Assembly (NCBI GenBank): GCA_963975575.1
Contig: CAXBHL010000005.1
Coordinates: 1 to 64,000 of the forward strand
DNA length: 64,000 nt
Reading direction: 5' to 3'
Source of the DNA: UBA6054 sp963975575
Lineage (GTDB): Bacteria > Planctomycetota > Phycisphaerae > Phycisphaerales > UBA1924
Shown: in pieces, positions 23,789 through 30,738 of the stretch
How positions within the stretch are numbered: position 1 is the first letter of the stretch
Layout of the letters: the number at the start of each line of letters is the position of its first letter
Position numbers and translations under genes: made by a program
Notes under the pieces: model-generated
Databases searched by the model: none
What the model saw: only the letters and a program-made list of their open reading frames with translations
What the model was told of the DNA's origin: nothing

Positions 23789-23809
23789 CGCCGGTCCGCG
23801 GGACCGGCG
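23789..23809. terminator. Hairpin between convergent genes
   Basis: A 9-bp stem CGCCGGTCC / GGACCGGCG with a 3-nt loop lies 8 nt after the phosphatase stop. There is no T-run, so termination is uncertain. Confidence 0.4.
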
Positions 23810-23850
23810 TGGGCGCGGGGGGGCGGGGGGGCGTGGGGGGCGGGACGGGG

Positions 23851-24189
23851 TCAGTCCTTGACGCCCTGCACGAGCCCGGGGGTGGTGTACTTGGCCAGGC
23901 AGGTGTCGAGGTCCACGTTGTTGATGTTGGCCAGGGTGGCCAGCCAGGCGAGGACGTCGGCGAACTCTTCCTCGAGGTTGGCCCGCTCCTCGGGGGTGGG
24001 GGGTCGCTTGGGGCGATTGTTGGCGGCCAGGGCGGTGGCCAGTTCGCCGAACTCTTCGGCGAGGTAGAGAAAGGTGCCGGCCGTGCCGCGTGCGGAGTCG
24101 GTGGCGAAGTAGCGGTCTCGGATCAGGTCCTGGAGGCCGCGGATGGTCATGGGGTTTTCTTCGGGGGCGGTGGGTGTCTGGTCCGGCAT
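23851..24189 (-). CDS. MazG-like nucleotide pyrophosphohydrolase
   Basis: A 112-residue all-alpha NTP pyrophosphatase-like protein of the MazG superfamily, which removes abnormal or excess nucleoside triphosphates. The metal-binding pattern is visible: LAEEFGELATAL supplies the EExxE motif and NLEEEFADVLAWL the second ExxD motif. It is a single-domain form, much shorter than E. coli MazG (two domains). The ATG at 24189 has TAGAAT 5 nt before it and no Shine-Dalgarno site, pointing to a leaderless mRNA. A second Met (MTIRGL) lies 13 residues in. Confidence 0.85.
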   Translation of the reverse strand: MPDQTPTAPEENPMTIRGLQDLIRDRYFATDSARGTAGTFLYLAEEFGELATALAANNRPKRPPTPEERANLEEEFADVLAWLATLANINNVDLDTCLAKYTTPGLVQGVKD

Positions 24190-24194
24190 GAGGG

Positions 24195-24200
24195 ATTCTA
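24195..24200 (-). promoter_or_regulatory. -10 element TAGAAT for leaderless mazG-like mRNA
   Basis: TAGAAT, five of six bases of the -10 consensus, is followed on the minus strand by CCCTC and the ATG at 24189. No -35 box is obvious. Confidence 0.6.
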
Positions 24201-24325
24201 TGCTGGGACGCGGGCGGGCCCGGCGGCCGGATCGGGCGGCCGGATCGGGTCCGGAGCGGGTCCGGACCGGGTCGGTGAGGCGGGCGGGGCGGGCTCGGCG
24301 GCGGAAACCCGTGGGGGCGGGACGC

Positions 24326-24353
24326 TTGCCCTCGCCCGGCTGGGGGCTAGGAT
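24326..24353 (+). promoter_or_regulatory. Putative rpsL promoter TTGCCC-N16-TAGGAT
   Basis: TTGCCC (24326-24331) and TAGGAT (24348-24353) are 16 nt apart, about 65 nt before the rpsL start. The match is moderate. Confidence 0.45.
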
Positions 24354-24416
24354 TCCAGCCCGGCAGAAGAAACCGGACCGATCGCCGTGGTGGCGAAGAC
24401 CGAGGACACGACCAAC

Positions 24417-24791
24417 ATGCCCACGATCAACCAGCTCATCCGCAATCCGCGTCGCTCGCCCGTGACCAAGTCGAAGGTCCGCGACCTCGACGCGTGCCCC
24501 CAGCGCCGCGGTGTGTGCCTCTCGGTCAAGACGACCACCCCCAAGAAGCCCAACTCCGCGCTGCGGAAGATCGCCCGTGTGCGTCTTTCCAACGGCAAGG
24601 AAGTCACGGCCTACATCGGCGGCGAGGGCCACAACCTGCAGGAGCACTCGATCGTGCTCGTGCGTGGCGGTCGCGTGCGTGACCTTCCCGGTGTGCGGTA
24701 CCACATCGTCCGCGGCAGCCTGGACTCGCTCGGAGTCGACGGTCGCAAGCAGGGCCGGTCCAAGTACGGCGCCAAGCGCAGCAAGAAGTGA
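24417..24791 (+). CDS. rpsL: Ribosomal protein uS12
   Basis: The 124-residue protein S12 of the small ribosomal subunit, which monitors codon-anticodon pairing in the decoding centre. TTPKKPNSALRK (39-51) and RVRDLPGVRYH are the two decoding loops. K43 is the usual residue, but position 88 is Arg instead of the near-universal Lys, encoded by CGT at 24678-24680; K88R is a classic streptomycin-resistance change. D89, the usual site of methylthiolation, is kept. The start MPTINQLIR is fixed by homology although the ribosome-binding site is poor. The usual partner rpsG follows, but behind a strong terminator. Confidence 0.97.
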   Translation: MPTINQLIRNPRRSPVTKSKVRDLDACPQRRGVCLSVKTTTPKKPNSALRKIARVRLSNGKEVTAYIGGEGHNLQEHSIVLVRGGRVRDLPGVRYHIVRGSLDSLGVDGRKQGRSKYGAKRSKK

Positions 24792-24800
24792 TCAGTGTTC

Positions 24801-24830
24801 AACGCGGGGAGTGTCCCCGCGTTGTTTTTT
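24801..24830 (+). terminator. Strong terminator between rpsL and rpsG
   Basis: A perfect 10-bp stem AACGCGGGGA / TCCCCGCGTT with a 3-nt loop is followed by GTTTTTT. It begins 10 nt after the rpsL stop and 130 nt before rpsG. Confidence 0.92.
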
Positions 24831-24929
24831 CGTCAGACCATCAAGGCAAGTAATCGGCCATCGCGCCGGTGAACAAAGCCGGGCCCGGGTCACTCCGGGA
24901 CGGCAGATGAGCCAGGAGAACAATCGAAC

Positions 24930-25427
24930 ATGGCAGGCCGCATCACCGCTTCGGAGTCCCAGCTCCGCCCCGATCCGCGTTTCAACGACAAGGTCCTCTC
25001 AAAGTTCATCAACTGCGTGATGCACGACGGCAAGAAGTCCGTCGCGCAGCGTGTGGTGTACAACGCGATGAACGAGATCGAGGAGCGGATGAAGAAGCAC
25101 GGCGCGGAAGAGGGCGGGCCCAAGACCTCGCTGGACGTGTTCCACCGGGCGATCTCCAATGTGAAGCCTTACGTCGAGGTGCGTTCGAAGCGCATCGGCG
25201 GTGCGAACTACCAGGTGCCGCTGCCCGTCAAGAGCAACCGCCAGCAGTCGCTGGCGTTCCGCTGGATCATCCAGGCCGCCCGCTCCGAGAAGGGCCGCCC
25301 CATGCACCACAAGCTGGCGGACGAGTTCTGGCTGGCCGCTCGCGGCGAGGGCAAGGCGATGATGACCCGCGACCAGGTCCACCGCATGGCCGAGGCCAAC
25401 AAGGCGTTCGCCCACTTCGCGAAGTGA
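24930..25427 (+). CDS. rpsG: Ribosomal protein uS7
   Basis: The 165-residue primary 16S rRNA-binding protein that nucleates assembly of the 30S head and lines the E site. Recognisable segments are DPRFNDKVLSKFINCVM, GKKSVAQRVVYNAM, PYVEVRSKRIGGANYQVP and the final EANKAFAHFAK. The ATG at 24930 has an AGGAG site 11 nt upstream. Between the rpsL terminator and this start there are about 100 bp that must contain a promoter or antitermination site. The genes fusA and tuf, usual companions of rpsL-rpsG, are absent here. Confidence 0.97.
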   Translation: MAGRITASESQLRPDPRFNDKVLSKFINCVMHDGKKSVAQRVVYNAMNEIEERMKKHGAEEGGPKTSLDVFHRAISNVKPYVEVRSKRIGGANYQVPLPVKSNRQQSLAFRWIIQAARSEKGRPMHHKLADEFWLAARGEGKAMMTRDQVHRMAEANKAFAHFAK

Positions 25428-25457
25428 GCTTGCCGGTCTGATCCGAAGCATCAGCAC

Positions 25458-25486
25458 ACGGGACGCCTTCGGGCGTCCCGTTTTTT
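25458..25486 (+). terminator. Terminator after rpsG, cUUCGg tetraloop
   Basis: ACGGGACGCC / GGCGTCCCGT closes on TTCG and is followed by TTTTT. The T-run also contains the TAA stop of the convergent GNAT gene. Confidence 0.93.
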
Positions 25487-26165
25487 ATGCGCCGTCGTCG
25501 GATGCGTTGAGCCGGTGAAGGGTGCAGTCCCACTCCTGGGCCATCACGCCCCATCCGAGGCGGTCGGTGGGGCCGTGACCTTCGACGTAGTAGTCCTCGC
25601 GCTGGTGGACTTCCTTGTGGAGGCCCAGTTTGGTCGGGACACGCCGAGAGGCCTCGTTGGCGGCCGAGCAGTAGATCCGGACACGGCGGAGCCCAAGGCC
25701 CCCGTCGGACTGATCGGAGAGCGCCCAGGAGAGCACGCGGGCGCATGCCTCGGTGGCGTAGCCCAGGCCCTGGCGGTCGGAACGGATCCAGTAACCGATC
25801 TCACAGGACGCCGTGTTGGCTCGGATGTCGCTGACTCCGGTGCCGCCGAGGAGTTCACCGCTTTCCGAGTCGAAGATGCCGACGAAGAACATGCTCAACG
25901 CGTGGCCGGCGGTCATGGCGAGTTGCTGCTCGGCGATGAACTTGGCGGTCCCCGCGAGATGCTCGTGCTGGGATCGTGCCCAGGGAAGCCAAGGCAGCAG
26001 GCGGTCGCGGCTGGCCACCACGACGTGATTCAAACTCTGGGCCTCGTCGAGTCGGAAGGCGCGGATAGACAGTCTCCGGGTTGTGAGCTCGCAGCGAACG
26101 GGGTTGGGAGCGGTCCAGCCGAGTCCGGGCGAGGGGAAGGCGAGTTCGCTGGCGCAGTGGGTCAT
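25485..26165 (-). CDS. GNAT acetyltransferase, RimJ/RimL type
   Basis: A 226-residue N-acetyltransferase of the RimJ/RimL group, which acetylates protein N termini or small molecules using acetyl-CoA. Family marks are TRRLSIRAFRLDEAQ near the N terminus, IGYWIRSDRQGLGYATEA (the acetyl-CoA-binding loop Q-G-x-G-x-A is kept) and the NEASRRVPTKLGL helix, where most members read N-x-x-S-x-x-V-x-E-K-L-G. The substrate cannot be told from the sequence. The ATG at 26165 has TATTCT 6 nt upstream and no Shine-Dalgarno site. The divergent E1-like gene starts only 28 bp away. Confidence 0.83.
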   Translation of the reverse strand: MTHCASELAFPSPGLGWTAPNPVRCELTTRRLSIRAFRLDEAQSLNHVVVASRDRLLPWLPWARSQHEHLAGTAKFIAEQQLAMTAGHALSMFFVGIFDSESGELLGGTGVSDIRANTASCEIGYWIRSDRQGLGYATEACARVLSWALSDQSDGGLGLRRVRIYCSAANEASRRVPTKLGLHKEVHQREDYYVEGHGPTDRLGWGVMAQEWDCTLHRLNASDDGA

Positions 26166-26171
26166 GGGCTC

Positions 26172-26177
26172 AGAATA
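26172..26177 (-). promoter_or_regulatory. -10 element TATTCT for leaderless GNAT mRNA
   Basis: TATTCT is followed on the minus strand by GAGCCC and the ATG at 26165. A TTCCAC lies 17 nt upstream as a possible -35 box. It sits 5 bp from the divergent -10 element. Confidence 0.55.
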
Positions 26178-26182
26178 CCGGC

Positions 26183-26188
26183 TAGGGT
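26183..26188 (+). promoter_or_regulatory. -10 element TAGGGT for leaderless E1-like mRNA
   Basis: TAGGGT is followed by TGCTC and the GTG at 26194. It was used to choose this start over the ATG at 26164, which would overlap the divergent start codon. Confidence 0.5.
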
Positions 26189-26193
26189 TGCTC

Positions 26194-27282
26194 GTGGAAC
26201 CAGGTATCCAGCCCGATTTGAGCAAGTACGCCCGGCAGACGGTCCTTCCGGGGGTGGGAGCGAGCGGTCAGCGCCGGCTGCTGGGCGGGCACGCCGCGAT
26301 CGTGGGATGCGGGACGCTGGGGTGCGTCATCGCCGACCAGCTGTGCCGGGCGGGGGTGGGGCGGCTGACGATCGTGGACCGGGACCTGGTCGAGCCGGGA
26401 AACCTGCAGCGGCAGGTGCTCTTCGATCTGGAGGACGCCCGGGCCCGGCTGCCCAAGGCCGAGGCGGCCCGGGACCGACTGGCCGAGATCAACTCCGACG
26501 TGCGCACCCACGCGGAGGTCGCCGATCTGCGACCCTCGAACGCCGAGCGGCTGATCGTGGGGGGCGCTCACGGCACGCCCGATGTCGTGCTGGACGGCAC
26601 GGACAACTTCGAGACGCGGTTTCTGATCAACGACCTGTGCGTCAAGCACGGCGTGCCGTACGTGTACGCGGGGGTGGTGGGGACGCGGGCGATGCGGGCG
26701 GTGTTCCGCGGGGCTGGGGCTGGGGCTGGGGACGGGCCGTGTCTGCGGTGCGTGTTCGACCGCCCGCCCGCGCCGGGGTCGCAGCCGACCTGCGAGACGG
26801 CGGGTGTGCTGGGGCCGGCGGCGGCGATGATCGGGGCGATGCAGGCGGCCGAGGCGATCAAGCTGCTGGTGGGCGCGGAGGACGTCGTCGCGCGGGATCT
26901 GGCGGAGATCGACGCCTGGGATGGGCTGCTGCGGCGGGTGGATCTTTCGAAGTCGAAGGATCCCGATTGCGTGTGCTGCGCCCGGCGGCGGTTCGAGTTC
27001 CTGGAGGGGCCCGACCCGGAGGCGGCGGCGTTGTGCGGGCGGAATGCGGTGCAGGTGATGCCGTCGAAGGGGGGCGAGGCCGGGCGGCTGGATCTTGACG
27101 CGTTGATGGGTGCGCTGCGGGGGGTCGGCGAGGTTTCTCGCACGGCGTTCATGGTCCGGGCGGGGCTGGCCGAGCATCCGGGCGTGACATTGTCGGTCTT
27201 CCGGGACGGACGGGCGGTGATCGAGGGTGTGGAGGATCCGGCGCGGGCCCGGGCGATCTACGCTCGGTATATCGGGGCGTGA
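26194..27282 (+). CDS. ThiF/MoeB/HesA-type E1-like adenylating enzyme
   Basis: A 362-residue E1-like enzyme that adenylates the C terminus of a ubiquitin-like sulfur carrier such as ThiS or MoaD. The Rossmann motif GCGTLGC follows the N-terminal YARQTVLPGVG. GTDNFETRFLIND is the adenylation signature, PTCETAGVLGP carries the candidate catalytic Cys, and CLRC with CVCC forms the structural zinc site. There is no C-terminal rhodanese domain, only about 90 extra residues. No thi or moa gene is adjacent, so the carrier is unknown. The GTG start at 26194 is favoured by the TANNNT box; ATG 26164 or TTG 26218 are alternatives. Confidence 0.88.
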   Translation: MEPGIQPDLSKYARQTVLPGVGASGQRRLLGGHAAIVGCGTLGCVIADQLCRAGVGRLTIVDRDLVEPGNLQRQVLFDLEDARARLPKAEAARDRLAEINSDVRTHAEVADLRPSNAERLIVGGAHGTPDVVLDGTDNFETRFLINDLCVKHGVPYVYAGVVGTRAMRAVFRGAGAGAGDGPCLRCVFDRPPAPGSQPTCETAGVLGPAAAMIGAMQAAEAIKLLVGAEDVVARDLAEIDAWDGLLRRVDLSKSKDPDCVCCARRRFEFLEGPDPEAAALCGRNAVQVMPSKGGEAGRLDLDALMGALRGVGEVSRTAFMVRAGLAEHPGVTLSVFRDGRAVIEGVEDPARARAIYARYIGA

Positions 27283-27320
27283 ACGGACCGCAGGATCCGC
27301 ATGCCCGAGAGGAGCACACG

Positions 27321-27848
27321 ATGGGACAGATGGGCGAACTGCTGACGATCACGACCGGACGGACGATGGGTCTGGCCAAGGGCCTGCTCAACGGCGTTGA
27401 CGCGAAGGACTTCTCCAAGCAGCCGACAAACGGAGGGAAGATCGTGGACACGAACCACCCGGCGTTCGTGTACGGGCACCTGGCGTTGTACCCGGCGCGG
27501 GTGATGGGCATGATGGGGCTGGACGGCTCCGCGATCGCCTGCCCGGCGCGGTACGAGGAACTCTTTGCCGCGGGTGTGGCGTGCGTGAACGATCCCGACG
27601 GCTCGAAGCACCCTCCCATGGCCGACGTCGTGTCGCGGTTCGAGACGAACTACGCCCGGCTCATCGAAGCGGTGAAGGGCGCGGACGACGCGGTGCTGGC
27701 CGGGCCGATCCAGGGCAACGACCGCTACCGTGACGCGTTCGGCACGGTGGGGGGCGCGGCCGGTTTCATGATGCACGACCACCTGATGTTCCACCTGGGC
27801 CAGGTGTCGGCGTGGCGTCGGATGATGGGGCTGGGGTCGGCGATGTGA
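27321..27848 (+). CDS. DinB-family putative metalloenzyme
   Basis: A 175-residue four-helix-bundle protein of the DinB/YfiT superfamily, whose members bind a divalent metal and include thiol-dependent S-transferases. Candidate metal ligands are His residues in TNHPAFVYGHL and in HDHLMFHLGQVSAWRR, the typical spacing near the C terminus. No reaction can be assigned. The ATG at 27321 has a GAGAGGAG site and follows the E1-like gene by 38 bp on the same strand, so they may be co-transcribed. It ends 7 bp from the convergent hydrolase gene. Confidence 0.8.
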   Translation: MGQMGELLTITTGRTMGLAKGLLNGVDAKDFSKQPTNGGKIVDTNHPAFVYGHLALYPARVMGMMGLDGSAIACPARYEELFAAGVACVNDPDGSKHPPMADVVSRFETNYARLIEAVKGADDAVLAGPIQGNDRYRDAFGTVGGAAGFMMHDHLMFHLGQVSAWRRMMGLGSAM

Positions 27849-27855
27849 GGTCGGG

Positions 27856-28545
27856 CTAGACGGACACGTCGTCGGCGCGGACGAACGGGTTGCTGAGTTT
27901 CTCGTGCCCGACCGTGGTGGTCGGGCCGTGACCCGGGAGCACGACGGTGCTCTCGGGCAGGGTGTAAATCTGTTCGCGGATCGACTTGGCCAGGGTCGCG
28001 AAGTCCGAGCCGGGAAAGTCGTGGCGGCCGATGGAGCCGGCGAACAGGGTGTCGCCGACGATGGCGGTGCCGCTGGGGGCGTGGTAGAGGGTGATGCCGC
28101 CGGGGGAGTGTCCCGGGGTGTGGCGGACCTGCCAGGGCTGGCCCAGGAGGGTCAGGGTCTCGGCGTGCTTGAGGAGGCGGTCCGGGGTGGGGGCGGTGAC
28201 CTCGACGCCGTAGCCGGCGGAGAGGTTGAGCATGGGGTCGGTGAGCCAGTCCTTCTCGGCCTCGTGGATCCAGATGGGGGTGTTGGGGAAGCGGCGGCGG
28301 AACTCGAAGAGGCCGGCGATGTGGTCGAGGTGGGCGTGGGTGAGGACGACGGCCTCGGGCTCGAGGCCGAGGGATTCGATGGCGTCGATCATGCGGCCGG
28401 GCTCGATCCCGCAGTCGACGACCCAGCAGGGATCGCCGGGTTCGGGGTCCGGGGCGGACACGACGTAGCAGTTGGTCTCGAACGGGCCGAGGGGGAAGGC
28501 GCGGATTTCAGGGCGTTGGTCGGGTTTGTCTGGAACTTGGGTCAT
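27856..28545 (-). CDS. Metallo-beta-lactamase-fold hydrolase (glyoxalase II-like)
   Basis: A 229-residue hydrolase of the GloB/YcbL group. VLTHAHLDHIAG is the HxHxDH metal motif; HTPGHSPGGITLY and IVGDTLFAGSIGR provide the next His and bridging Asp; VLPGHGPTTTVGHE gives the last His. Short proteins of this kind hydrolyse thioesters such as S-lactoylglutathione or analogues, but the physiological thiol here is unknown. The ATG has TACCAT 5 nt upstream and no Shine-Dalgarno site. It is divergent from the cupin gene. Confidence 0.9.
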   Translation of the reverse strand: MTQVPDKPDQRPEIRAFPLGPFETNCYVVSAPDPEPGDPCWVVDCGIEPGRMIDAIESLGLEPEAVVLTHAHLDHIAGLFEFRRRFPNTPIWIHEAEKDWLTDPMLNLSAGYGVEVTAPTPDRLLKHAETLTLLGQPWQVRHTPGHSPGGITLYHAPSGTAIVGDTLFAGSIGRHDFPGSDFATLAKSIREQIYTLPESTVVLPGHGPTTTVGHEKLSNPFVRADDVSV

Positions 28546-28550
28546 GGTTC

Positions 28551-28556
28551 ATGGTA
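28551..28556 (-). promoter_or_regulatory. -10 element TACCAT for leaderless hydrolase mRNA
   Basis: TACCAT is followed on the minus strand by GAACC and the ATG at 28545. Confidence 0.5.
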
Positions 28557-28619
28557 ATCTCAAGGGTCGGACCACGCGTCCGGGCGGTGCCCGGAGCGGT
28601 CGGCGGCAGGGAGGCTGGC

Positions 28620-29021
28620 ATGACGACGGATGCGCAGGCGGGCACGGTGCTGATCCGCAACATCGACGAGACGGCGCGGACCCCGGTGAAGATGGACGGG
28701 GTCCAAGGGGCGACGATGGCGGTGATGGTCGGGCGTGCGGACGGGGCGCCGCACTTTGCGATGCGCCAGTTCGCGGTCGAGCCGGGGGGGCACACGCCGC
28801 GGCACAGGCACGACTACGAGCACGAGGTCTACGTGGTGTCGGGCACGGGCACCGTGTTCCTGGGGGGTAGGGAGAACCCGGTGCGGGGCGGGGATGTGAT
28901 CTATGTGCCCGCGAACGAGGAGCACCAGTTCCGGTCGACGCAAGACCAGGCGGGTCCGCTGCGTTTCCTGTGCATGGTGCCGGTGGAGCAGAACTGCGGC
29001 GGGCCGGTGCCGGGCAGCTGA
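28620..29021 (+). CDS. Single-domain cupin protein
   Basis: A 133-residue cupin. Motif 1 reads PGGHTPRHRHDYEHEVYVVSG, with two His, a Glu and a further His as likely metal ligands, and motif 2 is GDVIYVPANEEHQF. Single-domain cupins bind iron, zinc or manganese and range from isomerases to sensors, so no reaction is assigned. There is no signal peptide. The ATG has a CAGGGAGG site. It stands between the divergent hydrolase and a downstream membrane protein gene on the same strand. Confidence 0.83.
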   Translation: MTTDAQAGTVLIRNIDETARTPVKMDGVQGATMAVMVGRADGAPHFAMRQFAVEPGGHTPRHRHDYEHEVYVVSGTGTVFLGGRENPVRGGDVIYVPANEEHQFRSTQDQAGPLRFLCMVPVEQNCGGPVPGS

Positions 29022-29094
29022 TGCGTTTGGCCGGCGCGGGCACGACGTTTGCGCGGTCGGGAGATCGGGTCGGGCGGGGCGAAGGAGTTTGATC

Positions 29095-30060
29095 ATGGAC
29101 GAGCACGGCGGGGTTCCTTCGGCCTGGATCGCGGCGATCTACGGGTCGCTCGGGGTGCTGTGCGGCGTCGCCGCGGTGCGCGGCGTGGTGTCGGACCAGG
29201 GTGACTGGGTGCTCGTCGGCCTGCTGGGGCTGGTGATCGTGCTGAGCACGCTGCCGATCGCGCTGAAGCGTGGGGGGGGGCCGGCCGGTCCGGGGCGCAG
29301 CAACGCGGAGATCCAGGAGATGCGCACGCAGCTGCGGGCGCTGGCCAAGGGCATCTCCGACCTGCAGGAGACGCTGGTGCTCTCCGACGACGCACGCCGG
29401 GTGCTCAACCGCAAGCGGGAGCGCTCGCTGCTGTGCAGGGCGATCGAGGAGGACATCCAGATCGAGGACTGGGACGCGGCGATGGTGCTGATCCGCGAGC
29501 TGGCCGAGCGTTTCGGCTACCGCGTGGAGGCCGAGGAGTTCCGCCAGAAGGTGGAGACGGCGCGGTTCACCACGATGGACCGGCGCGTGACCGAGGCGGT
29601 GCGCGGGCTGGAGACCCTGATCGCGCAGGGCGAGTGGGACGCGGCGCTCAAGGAGGCGTCGCGGATCGCGCGGGTGTTCCCGGATTCACCCAAGACCGAG
29701 GGGCTGCGCCACCGGGTGATCGCGTCGCAGGAGCGGTTCAAGGTCGACCTGGAGCGGCGGTTCCTGCGGGCGGCCGAGGCGGGGTCGATCGACGAGGCCA
29801 TGGACCTGCTCAAGCAGCTCGACCAGTACCTGTCCGAGGACGAGGGCGAGCAGTTCCGCGAGGTGGCCCGCGGCGTGATCGGCAAGGCGCGGGAGAACCT
29901 GGGCGTGCAGTTCAAGCTGGCGATCCAGGACCGGGCGTGGGACCGCGCGTCGGAGATCGGCGAGCGGATCATCGACGAGTTCCCGAACACGCGGATGGCC
30001 GAGGAGGTGCGCGAGATGATCGACACGATCCGCGAGCGGGCGGGTGCGATCCGTCGGTGA
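29095..30060 (+). CDS. Membrane-anchored helical-repeat protein
   Basis: A 321-residue protein of unknown function. Two N-terminal membrane helices (about residues 10-30 and 38-56) form a short hairpin anchor. A coiled-coil-like segment (AEIQEMRTQLRALAKGISDLQETL) follows, then a long helical region with repeated W-D-x-A motifs (EDWDAAMVLI, GEWDAALKEA, RAWDRASEIGERI), resembling degenerate TPR units spaced about 50 residues apart. It is probably a cytoplasmic scaffold tethered to the membrane. The ATG has a GAAGGAG site. Confidence 0.7.
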   Translation: MDEHGGVPSAWIAAIYGSLGVLCGVAAVRGVVSDQGDWVLVGLLGLVIVLSTLPIALKRGGGPAGPGRSNAEIQEMRTQLRALAKGISDLQETLVLSDDARRVLNRKRERSLLCRAIEEDIQIEDWDAAMVLIRELAERFGYRVEAEEFRQKVETARFTTMDRRVTEAVRGLETLIAQGEWDAALKEASRIARVFPDSPKTEGLRHRVIASQERFKVDLERRFLRAAEAGSIDEAMDLLKQLDQYLSEDEGEQFREVARGVIGKARENLGVQFKLAIQDRAWDRASEIGERIIDEFPNTRMAEEVREMIDTIRERAGAIRR

Positions 30061-30099
30061 GGCTGCAGCGGAGGCCATAGCGGGGACGGATCCGTTGGC

Positions 30100-30738
30100 T
30101 CAGGCGGCGGGTGTCGCGTCGGCGGACGGGGGCGTCTCGCCGGGCTGCTCGGGCTTGCGCCAGGAGTAGATGACAAGCAGGCCGATGCCCACGAGCAGGA
30201 ACGCGTCGGCGACGTTGGAGACGTAGGGCCAGAGCTCGTCGGAGCCGCCGGGCCAGGTGATGCCGAAGGGCAGCTTGACGCCGGGCAGCGGGTGGATGAA
30301 GTCGCGGACGCAGGCGAAGCGGACGCGGTCGTACAGGTTGCCAAGCCCGCCGGAGACCACCAGCGCGAACGCGAGGTGCGCCCATCGGTCCCGGGCGGCG
30401 GTCTTCCTGGCGAAGAGCCATGTGGCCAGCGAGACGGCGAAGAGGGTGAAGGCGACGAAGAACCAGCGCTTGCCCGCGCCGATGCCGAAGACGGCGCCGG
30501 GGTTGAGCACGAGGGTGAAGTCGAGCAGGCCCGGGACGACCTTGACGGGATCGTGGGGCGGGATGAGCCGGCCGAGGTTTTGGGCAGAGAGCACGTCCTC
30601 CCGGCGGATCACGACGGGGGCCTCGGCGATGCCGCGGAACGCGGCGGCCTTGGACCACAGGTCGGCGATGAGGCCGACGACGGTGGCGGTGACGAACAGG
30701 GCCCACGCCGACGCGCTGCGCCCGGCGGGTTGCTTCAC
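30100..30738 (-). CDS. lspA: Lipoprotein signal peptidase (LspA)
   Basis: The 212-residue inner-membrane aspartyl protease that removes signal peptides from prolipoproteins after lipidation. Several membrane helices are present. The catalytic dyad lies in GGLGNLYDRVRF and NVADAFLLVGI, and LNPGAVFGIG matches the conserved N-x-G-x-x-F-G loop. It is longer than E. coli LspA (164 residues), with an insert after the first helix and a Pro-rich tail. The start is GTG and overlaps the stop of the DksA-like gene (GTGA), so translation is coupled. The window encodes at least two substrates, the TPR lipoprotein and the DUF4437 lipoprotein. Confidence 0.92.
   Translation of the reverse strand: MKQPAGRSASAWALFVTATVVGLIADLWSKAAAFRGIAEAPVVIRREDVLSAQNLGRLIPPHDPVKVVPGLLDFTLVLNPGAVFGIGAGKRWFFVAFTLFAVSLATWLFARKTAARDRWAHLAFALVVSGGLGNLYDRVRFACVRDFIHPLPGVKLPFGITWPGGSDELWPYVSNVADAFLLVGIGLLVIYSWRKPEQPGETPPSADATPAA

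Noticed and set aside
26704..26740. Triplicated GGGGCT in the E1-like gene as a regulatory repeat.
   Set aside because: It is in frame and only encodes a Gly-Ala run in a loop; no further structure.
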